Below are positions 54,047 through 63,600 of a stretch of DNA of 64,000 nt, piece by piece. Each line of letters opens with the position of its first letter. Within the stretch, counting starts at the first letter, position 1. The stretch is taken from assembly GCF_014850975.1 (NCBI RefSeq), contig NZ_JACXST010000001.1:1980870-2044869 (forward strand), read 5' to 3'. Under the pieces are notes generated by a model. It searched no databases and was not told where the DNA came from. It saw only the letters and a list, made by a program, of their open reading frames with translations. The stretch comes from Methylomonas fluvii. GTDB lineage: Bacteria; Pseudomonadota; Gammaproteobacteria; Methylococcales; Methylomonadaceae. Both the position numbers and the translations under genes were made by a program.

Positions 54047-54954
54047 TGCCTGAAGTTATCTATAACCTGTTTGTCTATACCGATGGGAAAATCGTAACCG
54101 ATTTGGGATTTGTCCAATATAACATCGTCGAAGATGGTTCTGATGAAAAAAAGATTGAGTTTTTAAGGGCGCGGGCCTTGTTAGATCATGGTGGGGCGTA
54201 CAAGGCAAAGGTCGTTAGTCCTGAAATCAACTTGGAGAGTTATTATTCTAAACACCGGCTAGGTACGGCTCTAGCTATGTTTGAAGAGTTTTTCCAACTT
54301 GTTAATGCGCCACCTGATCCATTGTTTGCAATGACTGTTGTCGAAAACGGTGAGGTAAAGATTAGTTATTCCTATACTGGCTCGACTTTAGATTTAAGTG
54401 ATAAAACAGCAGGTTTCGTAGATTACTTAGTTCATTACACTTCTGAAAATCGAATCGACTTTGGGCAAATGTTTGAAGATGATTACTTTAAGGCTATCAA
54501 GCTATTATTTAATAATGGTTTTTTGGTGTCCAGCGCGAAATTATTAATGGTTTTTGTGGATACTGTGGCGTTTGTAGAGTTTGGTGACGAACAGGGGAGT
54601 TTTGTTAAATGGCTAGATGCCTATACTTCACTCAGTTCAATTGACCTTGAAGCAAGTGAACTATGGGAATTTCGAAATGGTGTACTTCACATGTCGAATC
54701 TGCATTCTCGGCGGGTACTATCTGGCAAAGTGCAGCGCCTTGTCCCTTGTGTAAATTTGGGTGCAACTTTATTCGATAAGGTGCGCAATGAGAAACAGTT
54801 TGATTTGTTAAGCCTGATTGAGATCATTGTCACTGGGGTTGGTAAATGGGTAGAGACTTACAACGTGGACAGTTTGAAACTTGAAAAATTTGTTGAGCGT
54901 TATGACACAGTTATTTCTGATGCTCGAAAAGCATATCGACCGGTAGCAATTTAG
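54046..54954 (+). CDS. Third gene of the type III RM operon with HEPN-like motif
   Basis: This 302-residue protein is translationally coupled to res by a TAATG overlap. The N-terminal half (1-125) is beta-rich. The C-terminal half is helical and contains SELWEFRNGVLHMSNL, in which Arg210-Asn211 and His215 form the R-N-x3-H motif of HEPN nucleases. HEPN proteins cut RNA and are common in abortive defence and toxin systems. The motif, its position at the start of a helix, and the context make a defence RNase or effector plausible, but the fold is not proven. It is AT-richer than mod and res. The gene ends 160 bases before the island boundary. I know of no standard third gene of this sort in type III systems. 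Confidence 0.7.
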   Translation: MPEVIYNLFVYTDGKIVTDLGFVQYNIVEDGSDEKKIEFLRARALLDHGGAYKAKVVSPEINLESYYSKHRLGTALAMFEEFFQLVNAPPDPLFAMTVVENGEVKISYSYTGSTLDLSDKTAGFVDYLVHYTSENRIDFGQMFEDDYFKAIKLLFNNGFLVSSAKLLMVFVDTVAFVEFGDEQGSFVKWLDAYTSLSSIDLEASELWEFRNGVLHMSNLHSRRVLSGKVQRLVPCVNLGATLFDKVRNEKQFDLLSLIEIIVTGVGKWVETYNVDSLKLEKFVERYDTVISDARKAYRPVAI

Positions 54955-55114
54955 GATAAATTTTATCTCATGGAAGCTTCGAAAAACGCAATTTGAGTGT
55001 GTTGCCCCAGTTGATGAGAATAGGGGGTAAGATTGGCGATTGGCGGTATATTTGACGGTATTAAAAAATTTAACAATTAATTTATTTATGTTTATCAGTA
55101 TTTTAGTCGATTAA

Positions 55115-55136
55115 TTCAAGACCGCCCGTCGTACCA
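55115..55136 (+). repeat. att copy between islands A and B
   Basis: A direct repeat of the last 23 bases of tRNA-Leu with one substitution and one missing base. The following 80 bases resemble those after the tRNA as well. It is the right end of island A and the left end of island B. Confidence 0.85.
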
Positions 55137-55169
55137 AACAAGGGTTTGAAGAAATCCAAAGAAGTGCAA

Positions 55170-55203
55170 AAACCCGCAAGCTGTAAGGCTTAGCGGGTTT
55201 TTT
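55170..55203 (+). terminator. Terminator at the start of island B
   Basis: Perfect 8-bp arms (55170-55177 and 55193-55200) and a T-run, a near copy of the hairpin after the tRNA gene at 44052. Confidence 0.75.
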
Positions 55204-55243
55204 ATTGTCCAATTGTGTACAGTTAAATGCAATGAAGTCCAGT

Positions 55244-55307
55244 CCAGTACAACAAAATTTGTTGTACTGAGCGTTGTACTGGCAAAATATTGCAATTCCA
55301 GTACAAC
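55244..55307. promoter_or_regulatory. Repeated 10-base sites upstream of the island B integrase
   Basis: CCAGTACAAC occurs at 55244-55253 and 55298-55307, and its reverse complement at 55273-55282 exactly and at 55261-55270 with one change. The set has the same place relative to the integrase as the TACCGTCAT sites in island A, but a different sequence. Confidence 0.6.
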
Positions 55308-55322
55308 ATTTGGTAAAGCAAA

Positions 55323-56565
55323 ATGGCTATCAAACTCAATAAAGACGCGGTTTACAGGGCTGCCAAGGTACAACAAAAGGAGTGATGGTGGTGGCTTGTC
55401 GCTACTCGTGAAAAATGACGGTACGAAAAGATGGCAGTTTGATTATCGGTTTGAGGGCAAGCAAAACAGGCTAGGTTTTGGCACCTTCCGGATACCACCT
55501 TAGAAAACGCTAGGCGGCAAGCAGAGGACGCAAGGCAGCAAATTGCCGAAGGAATCAATCCCGGCGAAATTCGCAAACAAGCTAAAGCGGCCAAGCAACT
55601 TGTTAGACAGAACGAGAACCGCCAAAAAGAAGGTTTGCCGATTTTGGATAGTTTCGCCGATGTAACCCGGCAATGGCTGGCGTCTATCGAGCATCTAATA
55701 AGTTCAACTACTCACATAAAAAAAATCAGTCGAATAGAGCGCTTGGCGTTTCCCTCGTTGGGCGATAAACCCATAAAGGAAATTAAATCAGCCGATGTAC
55801 TGGCAGTCTTAAAACCGTTGATCCAAAAACAGCAACTTGAAACGGCGCACCGATTACATGCGGAAATCAGTTCGATATTTGCTTACGCCATTGTGCATAA
55901 CTTAACCGAATACGATCCAGCACAACCCGTAGCCAAACAGATTCCGGCGCAAAAGGTTAAACACCGGGCGGCCATTATCGATCCTAAACAGGTAGCACAA
56001 TTGTTGCGGGACATATCCAATTATCAAGGTACCTTTGTCGTGCAATCGGCATTTCGATTATCACCGTTGTTATTTCAACGTCCAGGTGAAATCCGGCAAA
56101 TGTACTGGGATGATGTTGACTTAGTGGCGCGAGAATGGCGACCTTACATCAGCAAAACCGATTTTCATCATATTGTGCCTTTATCGACGCAAGCTATAGC
56201 TATCCTGGAAGCCATTCAGCCACTAACCGGCGGTGGGCAGTATGTATTTCCGTCAAGCCGTGGTGATGGGCGCCCAATGTCTGATAACACTATCCGCACG
56301 GCGCTTAAATCGCTTGGTTACGATTCTGACGTAATGACGGCGCATGGATTCAGAACCACGGCCTCAACCCTACTTAATGAACATGGTTGGTCACCGGATG
56401 CGATTGAGCGGCAGTTGGCCCACGCGCCACGTGATCAAGTGCGAGCGGGCCTACAATCGGGCGCAATATTTGGATGAAAGGCATCGGATGATGCAAGCCT
56501 GGGCTGATTACCTGGATAGCGTCAATGCTGGAGCGCAAGTGCTACCTATTAGGACAATAAAATGA
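55323..56565 (+). pseudogene. Broken P4-type integrase of island B
   Basis: The sequence is a close relative of integrase A (for example SDNTIRTALKSLGYDSD and AHGFRTTASTLLNE are shared). It needs three frame changes to be read through: one between about 55340 and 55380, where the ATG frame stops at 55383; one at about 55486-55491, where a C seems to be missing; and one at about 56445-56449, where an extra G diverts the frame just before the catalytic Tyr region. The last 70 bases read normally in the third frame (AYNRAQYLDERHRMMQ). No functional integrase can be made, so island B cannot move on its own. Confidence 0.9.
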
Positions 56566-56600
56566 CAATTAGCTATTCAATAGAACAGTTAAAACCTCGT

Positions 56601-59600
56601 CTAAATAATGCTGCCCATCAAAATGTTTATGTAAGCAGGTGTATGATCCATAAACAACACATGCCGCGCTTCCCAATACTCCCGGTCATAACCCATCGCT
56701 TCAACCAGTTGAAAACGAGTAGGCGTAACGATAAAGCTTTCCAAGCGGATATTGTCTTTATCGGCTAAACGCTGCTCGATGTCTTTAATGGTCTTATGAA
56801 ACTGCACTTTCGGATGCTCAGGCCCTTCGTGAGCGATACCGTGTGGCTCAATGAAGGCGACCACTTGTTGATCGCCCTTGATGGCCCACAGAATGAAATC
56901 CGGGTAGAAATTACCGGCCTCGAAAAAACCGATACCACTGCCGCGTGACTTATTCCTTAGGAGGAAAATTGACGTTTTGTTTTCGGTGAGCTTGGCTTCG
57001 TTATTTTCCAGCCAAGCCATCAAATCGACCACAAAGTTCTTCTCGCTGTCGTTCAGAGAAACCGGGGCAATCGTAATCGGGCAACCGCGCTCGGCATACA
57101 GCAAGGGTTGGTATAAATGATGACTCAATACGATGGCTTTCAACTGGCCCGCTTCAATCAGCTTGGGTGTTTTGGATTGCCAGTTCGCTGCGACTTCGGC
57201 CTTCAGCTTTTCGATGTCGTCAATCAGTTGCTGTTCGGTGGCATCGACAATTAACTGGTAAGACTCGGAGTCAGTGGGCAAATTGCTGTCGCCATTCTCC
57301 AAATCCCGGTATTGCAACCTCGGTCGAATAAACTCATCAACACAATTCAGGTAAAACCGCTTGCTGTATTTTTTCAATAACTCCAAGGCAATTTGATTCC
57401 AGACCCGCACGTTGGCAAAACTGTTCATCGCCATCAAATGTTTGGGAACCAATAGTAAGTACCAATCAGCACGCCTTAACAAACCCGGAATGGCCTGTGG
57501 AGTGATGATCAGGCTGTACAGATTTTCTCTGGCCTTATATTGCTCCAGGTCGAAATACAGCTTGTTAATGTCCAAAAAGGCAATCTGCTCGTCGGTAAAC
57601 ACTGCCTCGTTGACGTTCACGGCAGCCGCCGCGCCGGCATTGACTGCCCGCGCGACTATCGCCTGAATTTTGGGATACCAATCGACTTCGACCCGGCTTT
57701 TTCGCATGACGTCCGGCACGCCGCCGAATAGTGGCATGGTGCCATCGCGGGTAAAACGGTATTCGCGGCCGTCGGCTTTTTTCAGCTTGGGCCGCAACAC
57801 CTTTAGCTTGTGGCCGAAGTCGTAGGTCACGTTCATCGGAATTTTGAACACTTCCTTACGGTCATTTGCCGGTAACCCTTCGTCTTCGAGAAAATCGCGG
57901 AACTTCTCCATGAAGTCGGCCTGTACGCCAAACACATTCAACGTTTCGATGTAGTGGATGTATTCGGGTTGTTTGGCGGGCGTAGCGGCTCGCGAACGTT
58001 TCAACGACCATTCGTAACCTTTCAAGCGCACGCCGCGACCAAACAACTGAATGATTTGCGAACCCTCGCTACGACCGACACGCATCAAGCCCAACGTCGA
58101 TACCCGCCAGCAATCCCAACCTTCGACAAACTTCTTGGCACCAATCAACAGATTGATCGGCGAAGACGATTCCTTGATGCTGGCAAACTGGGCGGCAACA
58201 AAGTCGCTATCATCCACCACAATCTGCGGGCAGGTGTCTTGGACGTGCTTCGATAGCCCCAAGGCATCGCCAACATTAATCAAACCGAAATAGCTATCGC
58301 CATGACCGGCTTTCAGTACCAATTCGCCGCTGTCACCTTTCAAACGCCAGACATGCAATTGACCGCCTGCTCGGTTATTGAACAAGGTTGCGAGAATATC
58401 GCTATGAATATCGTTGGCTGACTCCCCTTTACGCAAACGCTCGCGTAAAAACAAAAAGGCACCGTGGAAAATGTCATGGCCTTTGTTATCGATCAAACCG
58501 GTTGCTGTGGCATTTTCGTTTAGCAGCGTAGCCACCGCTTTAACGGCTTGTTGCGGCTCGGCAAGAAACTGGGCAATAAAACTCAACACGCGAACGATGT
58601 CGGAGACGGTTTCCTGGTCGCTACCGGATGCCGCTGCAGCCTTAGAAACGCTCGATCCAACAAACACCCACAACGGTTTTTCCAGGTTGTACGCCGCGTA
58701 TTGCAGCTTACGTTCGCGATACAAACGCAACTGTTGGTAAAAGCTCAACAAACACGCCGACAGATACAAAAACTCGTGCTCGGCTTGAGATTTGGGGATG
58801 TTGAAGATGCGGTAATCCTTACCGTAGCCGTCTTCGTAAAAATAGCGGTACGAATAATCGAACAGCACCGCCTTCGCGTAACTTTCCTCGATTTTGGCAT
58901 TATTCGCCGCTTTCACCGCTTCTTTGAAAGTCGCGGAGTATTCGAACGCAAAGCCTTTTTCCACCAAACGCTCGCGCTGCTTCATCCAGCCTTCTTCCTC
59001 GGCCTTGCCCATACCCCGGTGGCCTTCATCCACTAGAATCAGGTTGCGGTCGCCCAAGTTACGAGTGGCAATGGTATTCGGGCCGTCCTTTTCGCCCAGC
59101 TTGGTAATTTCGATGAAGTCGACCCGGCTCAAATGACCGTAACTACTGCTGAAAATGTTGGTGGTACTGCCGATGTCGTTGTTATCCAGCACCAGTCGCG
59201 CGACTTCGATACCGCTTTGCTTCAGCTCTTGTTCGTGCTGACTGCTCAATCCTTCGTTAGGGGTAATCAACAAGGTTCGCCTCACCAAATCGTGCTGACC
59301 GGATTCGGTGGCATAGTGGGCAAATTGACGATAGTTGATGTGCATCAACAGCGTTTTCCCGGAACCTGTAGCGTTTTGCAAACACAGCTTGTTCAAGTCT
59401 TCCAGCGAATATTCACCGATGCCGGTGTTGAATTCCTTGGCCTGCCAATGCGTATTGAAGCGGCGGACGTAATCGTTCAATTGTTCCAGCAATCGCTCGC
59501 GATCAGTAAAGTATTGATGCAGATAAATCTCCGCAAACAACAGCGACAGCCATTGGTAATACTTCCATTCGATGGAGCGCTCGCGGCCTTCGTTTAGCCG

Positions 59601-59921
59601 CAAGGTATGCGCGACAATGTTTTGCTCGTAACCCAGCAAAGCATTCGGATTAAGAGTTGCTGTCGGTTGCCAATCGCTTTTCAGTTGCTGGTAAAAATAA
59701 TGCAGGTTGTCGCTATCCAGGCCTTCCTTACTGTCGCGCAGCAACTTTGCCAGCATCTGCATGGGGCGAACGCGGCGCTTGCCGTCTTGATGCTCGGCAA
59801 AGGTATCGACGCCCAGCAATTCCATGATCCACAGGTTTAAGACCAACTTGTCGGCAAACGCCAAACTTTGCCCGGATTTCTTTTTGCCGCCTGCCTTGGC
59901 GGCTTTAGGTTTTACAGCCAT
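56601..59921 (-). CDS. Type III Res-like helicase with atypical nuclease end, island B
   Basis: The 1106-residue protein starts with a basic Lys/Ala-rich stretch. An SF2 helicase core follows, with NATGSGKTLLM (about 185), VDEGHRGMG (about 297), EYSATFKEA in place of the TATP motif, and IIQLFGRGVRLKGYEW. Near the end, FYPDFILW (about 1004) and FIEPHG (about 1024) occupy the place of a PD-(D/E)xK nuclease, but the final Lys is replaced by His. The protein is longer than type III Res. It is the last gene of the minus-strand operon, 11 bases after the small gene. It would work as the restriction or translocating part with the large methyltransferase; whether it cuts DNA is open. Confidence 0.85.
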   Translation of the reverse strand: MAVKPKAAKAGGKKKSGQSLAFADKLVLNLWIMELLGVDTFAEHQDGKRRVRPMQMLAKLLRDSKEGLDSDNLHYFYQQLKSDWQPTATLNPNALLGYEQNIVAHTLRLNEGRERSIEWKYYQWLSLLFAEIYLHQYFTDRERLLEQLNDYVRRFNTHWQAKEFNTGIGEYSLEDLNKLCLQNATGSGKTLLMHINYRQFAHYATESGQHDLVRRTLLITPNEGLSSQHEQELKQSGIEVARLVLDNNDIGSTTNIFSSSYGHLSRVDFIEITKLGEKDGPNTIATRNLGDRNLILVDEGHRGMGKAEEEGWMKQRERLVEKGFAFEYSATFKEAVKAANNAKIEESYAKAVLFDYSYRYFYEDGYGKDYRIFNIPKSQAEHEFLYLSACLLSFYQQLRLYRERKLQYAAYNLEKPLWVFVGSSVSKAAAASGSDQETVSDIVRVLSFIAQFLAEPQQAVKAVATLLNENATATGLIDNKGHDIFHGAFLFLRERLRKGESANDIHSDILATLFNNRAGGQLHVWRLKGDSGELVLKAGHGDSYFGLINVGDALGLSKHVQDTCPQIVVDDSDFVAAQFASIKESSSPINLLIGAKKFVEGWDCWRVSTLGLMRVGRSEGSQIIQLFGRGVRLKGYEWSLKRSRAATPAKQPEYIHYIETLNVFGVQADFMEKFRDFLEDEGLPANDRKEVFKIPMNVTYDFGHKLKVLRPKLKKADGREYRFTRDGTMPLFGGVPDVMRKSRVEVDWYPKIQAIVARAVNAGAAAAVNVNEAVFTDEQIAFLDINKLYFDLEQYKARENLYSLIITPQAIPGLLRRADWYLLLVPKHLMAMNSFANVRVWNQIALELLKKYSKRFYLNCVDEFIRPRLQYRDLENGDSNLPTDSESYQLIVDATEQQLIDDIEKLKAEVAANWQSKTPKLIEAGQLKAIVLSHHLYQPLLYAERGCPITIAPVSLNDSEKNFVVDLMAWLENNEAKLTENKTSIFLLRNKSRGSGIGFFEAGNFYPDFILWAIKGDQQVVAFIEPHGIAHEGPEHPKVQFHKTIKDIEQRLADKDNIRLESFIVTPTRFQLVEAMGYDREYWEARHVLFMDHTPAYINILMGSII

Positions 59922-59932
59922 GTACAGTGTTC

Positions 59933-60133
59933 CTAGAGGTTGTTCGGTACCGAGTTGTTATTAGCCTGATGAGTGGTTACATGCTCAACCAGCAACTGGC
60001 CATCGCGTACCACCACCAGCGGCGTATCGGTTTGCGCGGCCAGTTGTCGGGCTTTTTGCGCGGCGCGGCGTAAGGCGATTTCCACTTGGCGGGCGTCTTC
60101 GTCTTTGGCTTGATTTAAAGGTTGGGTGTTCAT
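59933..60133 (-). CDS. Small antitoxin-like protein beside the zeta-like kinase
   Basis: The 66-residue protein has a charged helix (VEIALRRAAQKARQLAAQTD) followed by a short beta motif (TPLVVVRDGQLLVEHV). Its start overlaps the end of the kinase gene by 4 bases. Small proteins of this shape are regularly found beside zeta-toxin-like kinases and are likely partners or antitoxins; this is from pattern memory, not proof. It lies between the kinase and the helicase in the operon. Confidence 0.7.
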   Translation of the reverse strand: MNTQPLNQAKDEDARQVEIALRRAAQKARQLAAQTDTPLVVVRDGQLLVEHVTTHQANNNSVPNNL

Positions 60134-60666
60134 GATTCGCTCCAGTCCAACAATTGTGCTTGATCGCCGGCATTATCGAAATGCAGCCAAACATCGACCA
60201 AGGCTTTGTAGGTTTGATGAAAATGGCGCCTGCCGGCTTCGAAGCGGCGGCGTATGGTTTCGGCAGGGATGTTGTGGCCGCCTTGCGCCACGCGGGCGGC
60301 GACGCGGGCAATGGCGGTTTCCGCGTTCGGCAGTTCCAAAAAAATCATTTTCACCACATAACCAGCCGCTCGCCATTGCGGAATGGCGCGGGCGTAATGC
60401 AAACCGCTCAAGGTGGTTTCCAACGCAAAGCTGTCGCCTCTGGCAATATGCTCTTCAATGCTTTGCAACATCAAGCGGCCGGCTTTGATTGCGGCGGCTT
60501 CCGGTGCAAACGGCGACAAACCGGCGGCGATCAAATCGGCGTTAATGAACACCGGGCAATGCGCTTCGTTGGGTAAAAACTCGCGGGCAAAAGTCGTCTT
60601 ACCGGCACCGTTCGGTCCGGCGATGATGACGATCTTCTTTACCCTCGACAAAGGGCTGTTGTTCAT
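60130..60666 (-). CDS. Zeta-toxin-like P-loop kinase
   Basis: The 178-residue protein has Walker A GPNGAGKTTFAREF at 17-30 and FINADLIAAGLSPFAPE and FALETTLSG as further conserved parts of the zeta-toxin/UDP-GlcNAc-kinase-like family. A C-terminal arginine-rich helix (AETIRRRFEAGRRHFHQTY) could be the lid. In true zeta toxins this type of enzyme phosphorylates UDP-N-acetylglucosamine and stops wall synthesis. The start is 3 bases after the methyltransferase stop and the end overlaps the small gene by 4 bases. Its placement inside a modification/restriction operon is unusual. The substrate is unknown. Confidence 0.82.
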   Translation of the reverse strand: MNNSPLSRVKKIVIIAGPNGAGKTTFAREFLPNEAHCPVFINADLIAAGLSPFAPEAAAIKAGRLMLQSIEEHIARGDSFALETTLSGLHYARAIPQWRAAGYVVKMIFLELPNAETAIARVAARVAQGGHNIPAETIRRRFEAGRRHFHQTYKALVDVWLHFDNAGDQAQLLDWSES

Positions 60667-60669
60667 GCC

Positions 60670-63600
60670 TTATTCCCCGGACCACATGGCAGCATGAAAC
60701 GCTTCCTCGATTAGGCGCACTTTGATTTGTTCGCCTTCGATCACCGGATTGGGCAGAGTGTGACTGCCGTTGACGTAGATGGCGCCATAGGTCTGTTCGC
60801 GCGGGGAAATCTGCAACTTATCCAGCAGATAGGTTTGCAGCACCGCATTGTCTTTTTCCAGATCGGTGGTCAGTTTGCGCCAGACGATCAAAGTCGGAAT
60901 TCTCGACGAGTCGTCGCCTGGTATTTTTAAGGTATAGCCTTCGACCAAGCGAAACCAATAATCGCCTTGGGCGTCCGGCTTCAACCGTTTGCACAACAAT
61001 CGAGTGTTTTGATCTTGCGGCAAATCCGGGTCGGTTTCGCGGACGAAGTCGGCGGAAAAGCCTTGAGGCGCCGCCATGTGCGATACCCACAAGCCGATCA
61101 ACCAGTTGAAGGTTTCCACCAAATCGACGCTTTGCAGAGTTTGCGATTCGCTGCCCGGCTTTTTGATCCACATCTGGTAAGCAAAAGGATCACGGAACGC
61201 GGCGATGTTCAGCAGGCTTTGGCTGCCCTGGGTTTCCACGTCCAGAAAGTAGTTGAGCAGATAATCGCGGCGCAGCTCCGGGTTGTTGTCCAACGCGCGT
61301 TCGCGGGCGTCGTCTTCCCTGAACACTAGATTGTTCAGCACATCTTCGTAGCTTTCCAGACGCAGAGTTTTAAAACAATGGCTGATACCTTCGCGGGACA
61401 CTGGCTTGCCATCTTTCCAGTCTTTGGAATAGACGACTTTTTGGATACGAGGTTTTAAGATGGTATCGAAGTAGTCATTTTGTTCAGCGAGAATGTATTT
61501 ACGACTCCCATTATCCTGCCGGTTGAGATTGATGGTGGCATGAGCGGTGGTACCAGAACCAGCAAAAAAATCAAAGACTTTAGCCGTTTTTGAGGTTGTT
61601 ATATGCAGTAATTTTTGAATTAGCCGGGTCGGTTTTTGCGTAGAAAACGCACCCTCCCTGGAAAATAGATCGCTGCCTTCTTTTAAACCTTCTTGGGAAT
61701 GTCCGGAAGACTGATGATCCCACCATGTCCAGGGAACCATGCCTTCCATTTCGTTCAAAAACCGTTTTACCGCAGGACGACCAGAACCGTCTTTGCCGAA
61801 AATAAGACGTTTATCTTCTTTTAACTTTTCACAGTTGTCCTGCGTAACCATCCAGCAACGTCCTGGAGGCGGTGTAAGCTTTCTACCATCCGGCGTTTCT
61901 ATTTCATACATTTGGTTTGGGCGGAAACCGGGCGCTGTAAAATTATCTGCTTTCCATGGTCCACGAGGATCATTATCAGGGTTAGAAAACTGTTTGATTT
62001 GGTCATTTCCTAAGGGCAATAAATTTCGTTTTGCCTTGAATTGGGAAGGTTCCGTTGCGTAAACCAAAATATATTCATGCGCATCGCTAATTGCTTTGCG
62101 AATATCTGGGGAATATCGCTTTTGCCATATTAGATCGGCTATTTTGCATGCATCGCCATAAAGCGACGATAACAGCAAAGATAAGTTAACCATCTCGTTA
62201 TCGTCAATCGAAACGGAAACGCTGCTATCAACTGCTTGCAAGGATTTTGCTAACGCTAGTCGGCTATAGATATTCGATAACCAGCTCGAATGCTGGTAAC
62301 TATCTTTATAGGCAAAACCATCACCACCTGTGTTATACGGCGGATCGATATAAATACACTTCACCTGTTCCCGATACTTCGCTTGCATCAAGCCCAAGGC
62401 CTGAAAATTCTCCGAATGAATCAACACCCCGTTACATTGAGCATCCAGATCGGGAATTTCCGCCAATAACCGTTGTTCGAAGTCGGCGCTAAACAACGCG
62501 GTGTCGACTAGCAAATAAGGATTGGCCTGAAGAAACGCGACGGTGAGCGGTTCGCTGTAACCCGGTGTAGCTAAATCCCCGGCAATCTCATTGATGGCAA
62601 ACAGCTTGATCCATTCCTCTCGTTGCCTGTCGTTGGCGGCAATTTCCGGGTAAAACTTGGCCGCTATGCGGTCCAGGGTGATGCAGTAATGGCATTCGGT
62701 AACGAATTTCTTTTTCAGCCACAGCTTTTTTTGAAACTCTTCCAGTTGCGCCAAGAAGGCGATCAATTGCAGGGCAATTTTGCGCAGCACGCGGATTTTG
62801 CTTAGGTAGTTTTGTACTTGCGGCGCATCGGCGTTGTCGATGTCGTCCAGACGCATGATTTCGTTCTTGATGTAAAAATCCAGTTCGCGCCGTAAAAAGC
62901 CGCCCAGGTCTTTATGAATGAAATAATCCATGGTGTTGCGAGCAGCATATTTTTGCAGGTACTTGCCTAACAAGCTGCGTTTGTCCTTGCTGTCGGTCGG
63001 TGCCGGGGTTTGCAGAGCTTGTAAAAACGCGGCGGCGTTCAGCTCCTGCAACGCCTGGATAATCGCTGCTTCGGCTTGCTGCAAGCGGGTTTCCTGCCAT
63101 TTTGCGTCCTGACCGGTTTTGTCCGGATCGGTGCGGTATTCGAAGTTGATGACCAGTTCTTGTTCGCCCTCCGGCAGGGAAATAATTTCGACCGGTTTGG
63201 CGGCATGAATCAAAAAAAAGCGCTTTTGATCGGCAGTGGCTTTGATGTTGCCGTGTTCGCCTTCGCTGGCATCGACGATACGGAAATGCACTTTTAGGGC
63301 TTGTTCGTCATGGCTGGCGAACTGCTCCAGGTCTGCGATTTTTCCGATTTGCGCTTGCTGGCGAATCGCTTCGTTGAGATCGAAGCTGTAGTTGCTCAGG
63401 TACTCGCTGCTTTTAATGTAATACTGGTCTTTATTGGCCCAGTGCAGATATACCTCGCGGCCGTCGTAAGGCACGGCATAAGACGCGGCGCGGTTGTCGC
63501 TTTCGCGGGCGTAATAACGGCGCGACATGAAATCGCCGTTATCGTAATAACGTTCGAAAAAGCGGTACAGATGGTCGTAGATTTCGCTCTCGGCATTGCC

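Larger units (their letters stand above)
43996..55136 (+). mobile_element. Genomic island A in tRNA-Leu
   Basis: The island is bounded by direct repeats: the tRNA 3' end (43996-44018) and a copy at 55115-55136 that differs by one base and one deletion. The similarity continues for about 80 bases beyond each copy, up to the integrase promoter. It carries a P4-type integrase, an AlpA-like regulator, a DNA-binding protein, an HTH/zinc-ribbon protein with a second recombinase, and a type III restriction-modification operon. Whether it still excises is unknown; all core parts of the integrase are intact. Confidence 0.85.

Noticed and set aside
56562..56768. 68-codon frame after the broken integrase
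   Set aside because: It lies almost wholly antisense to the 3' end of the helicase gene and has no ribosome site of its own.
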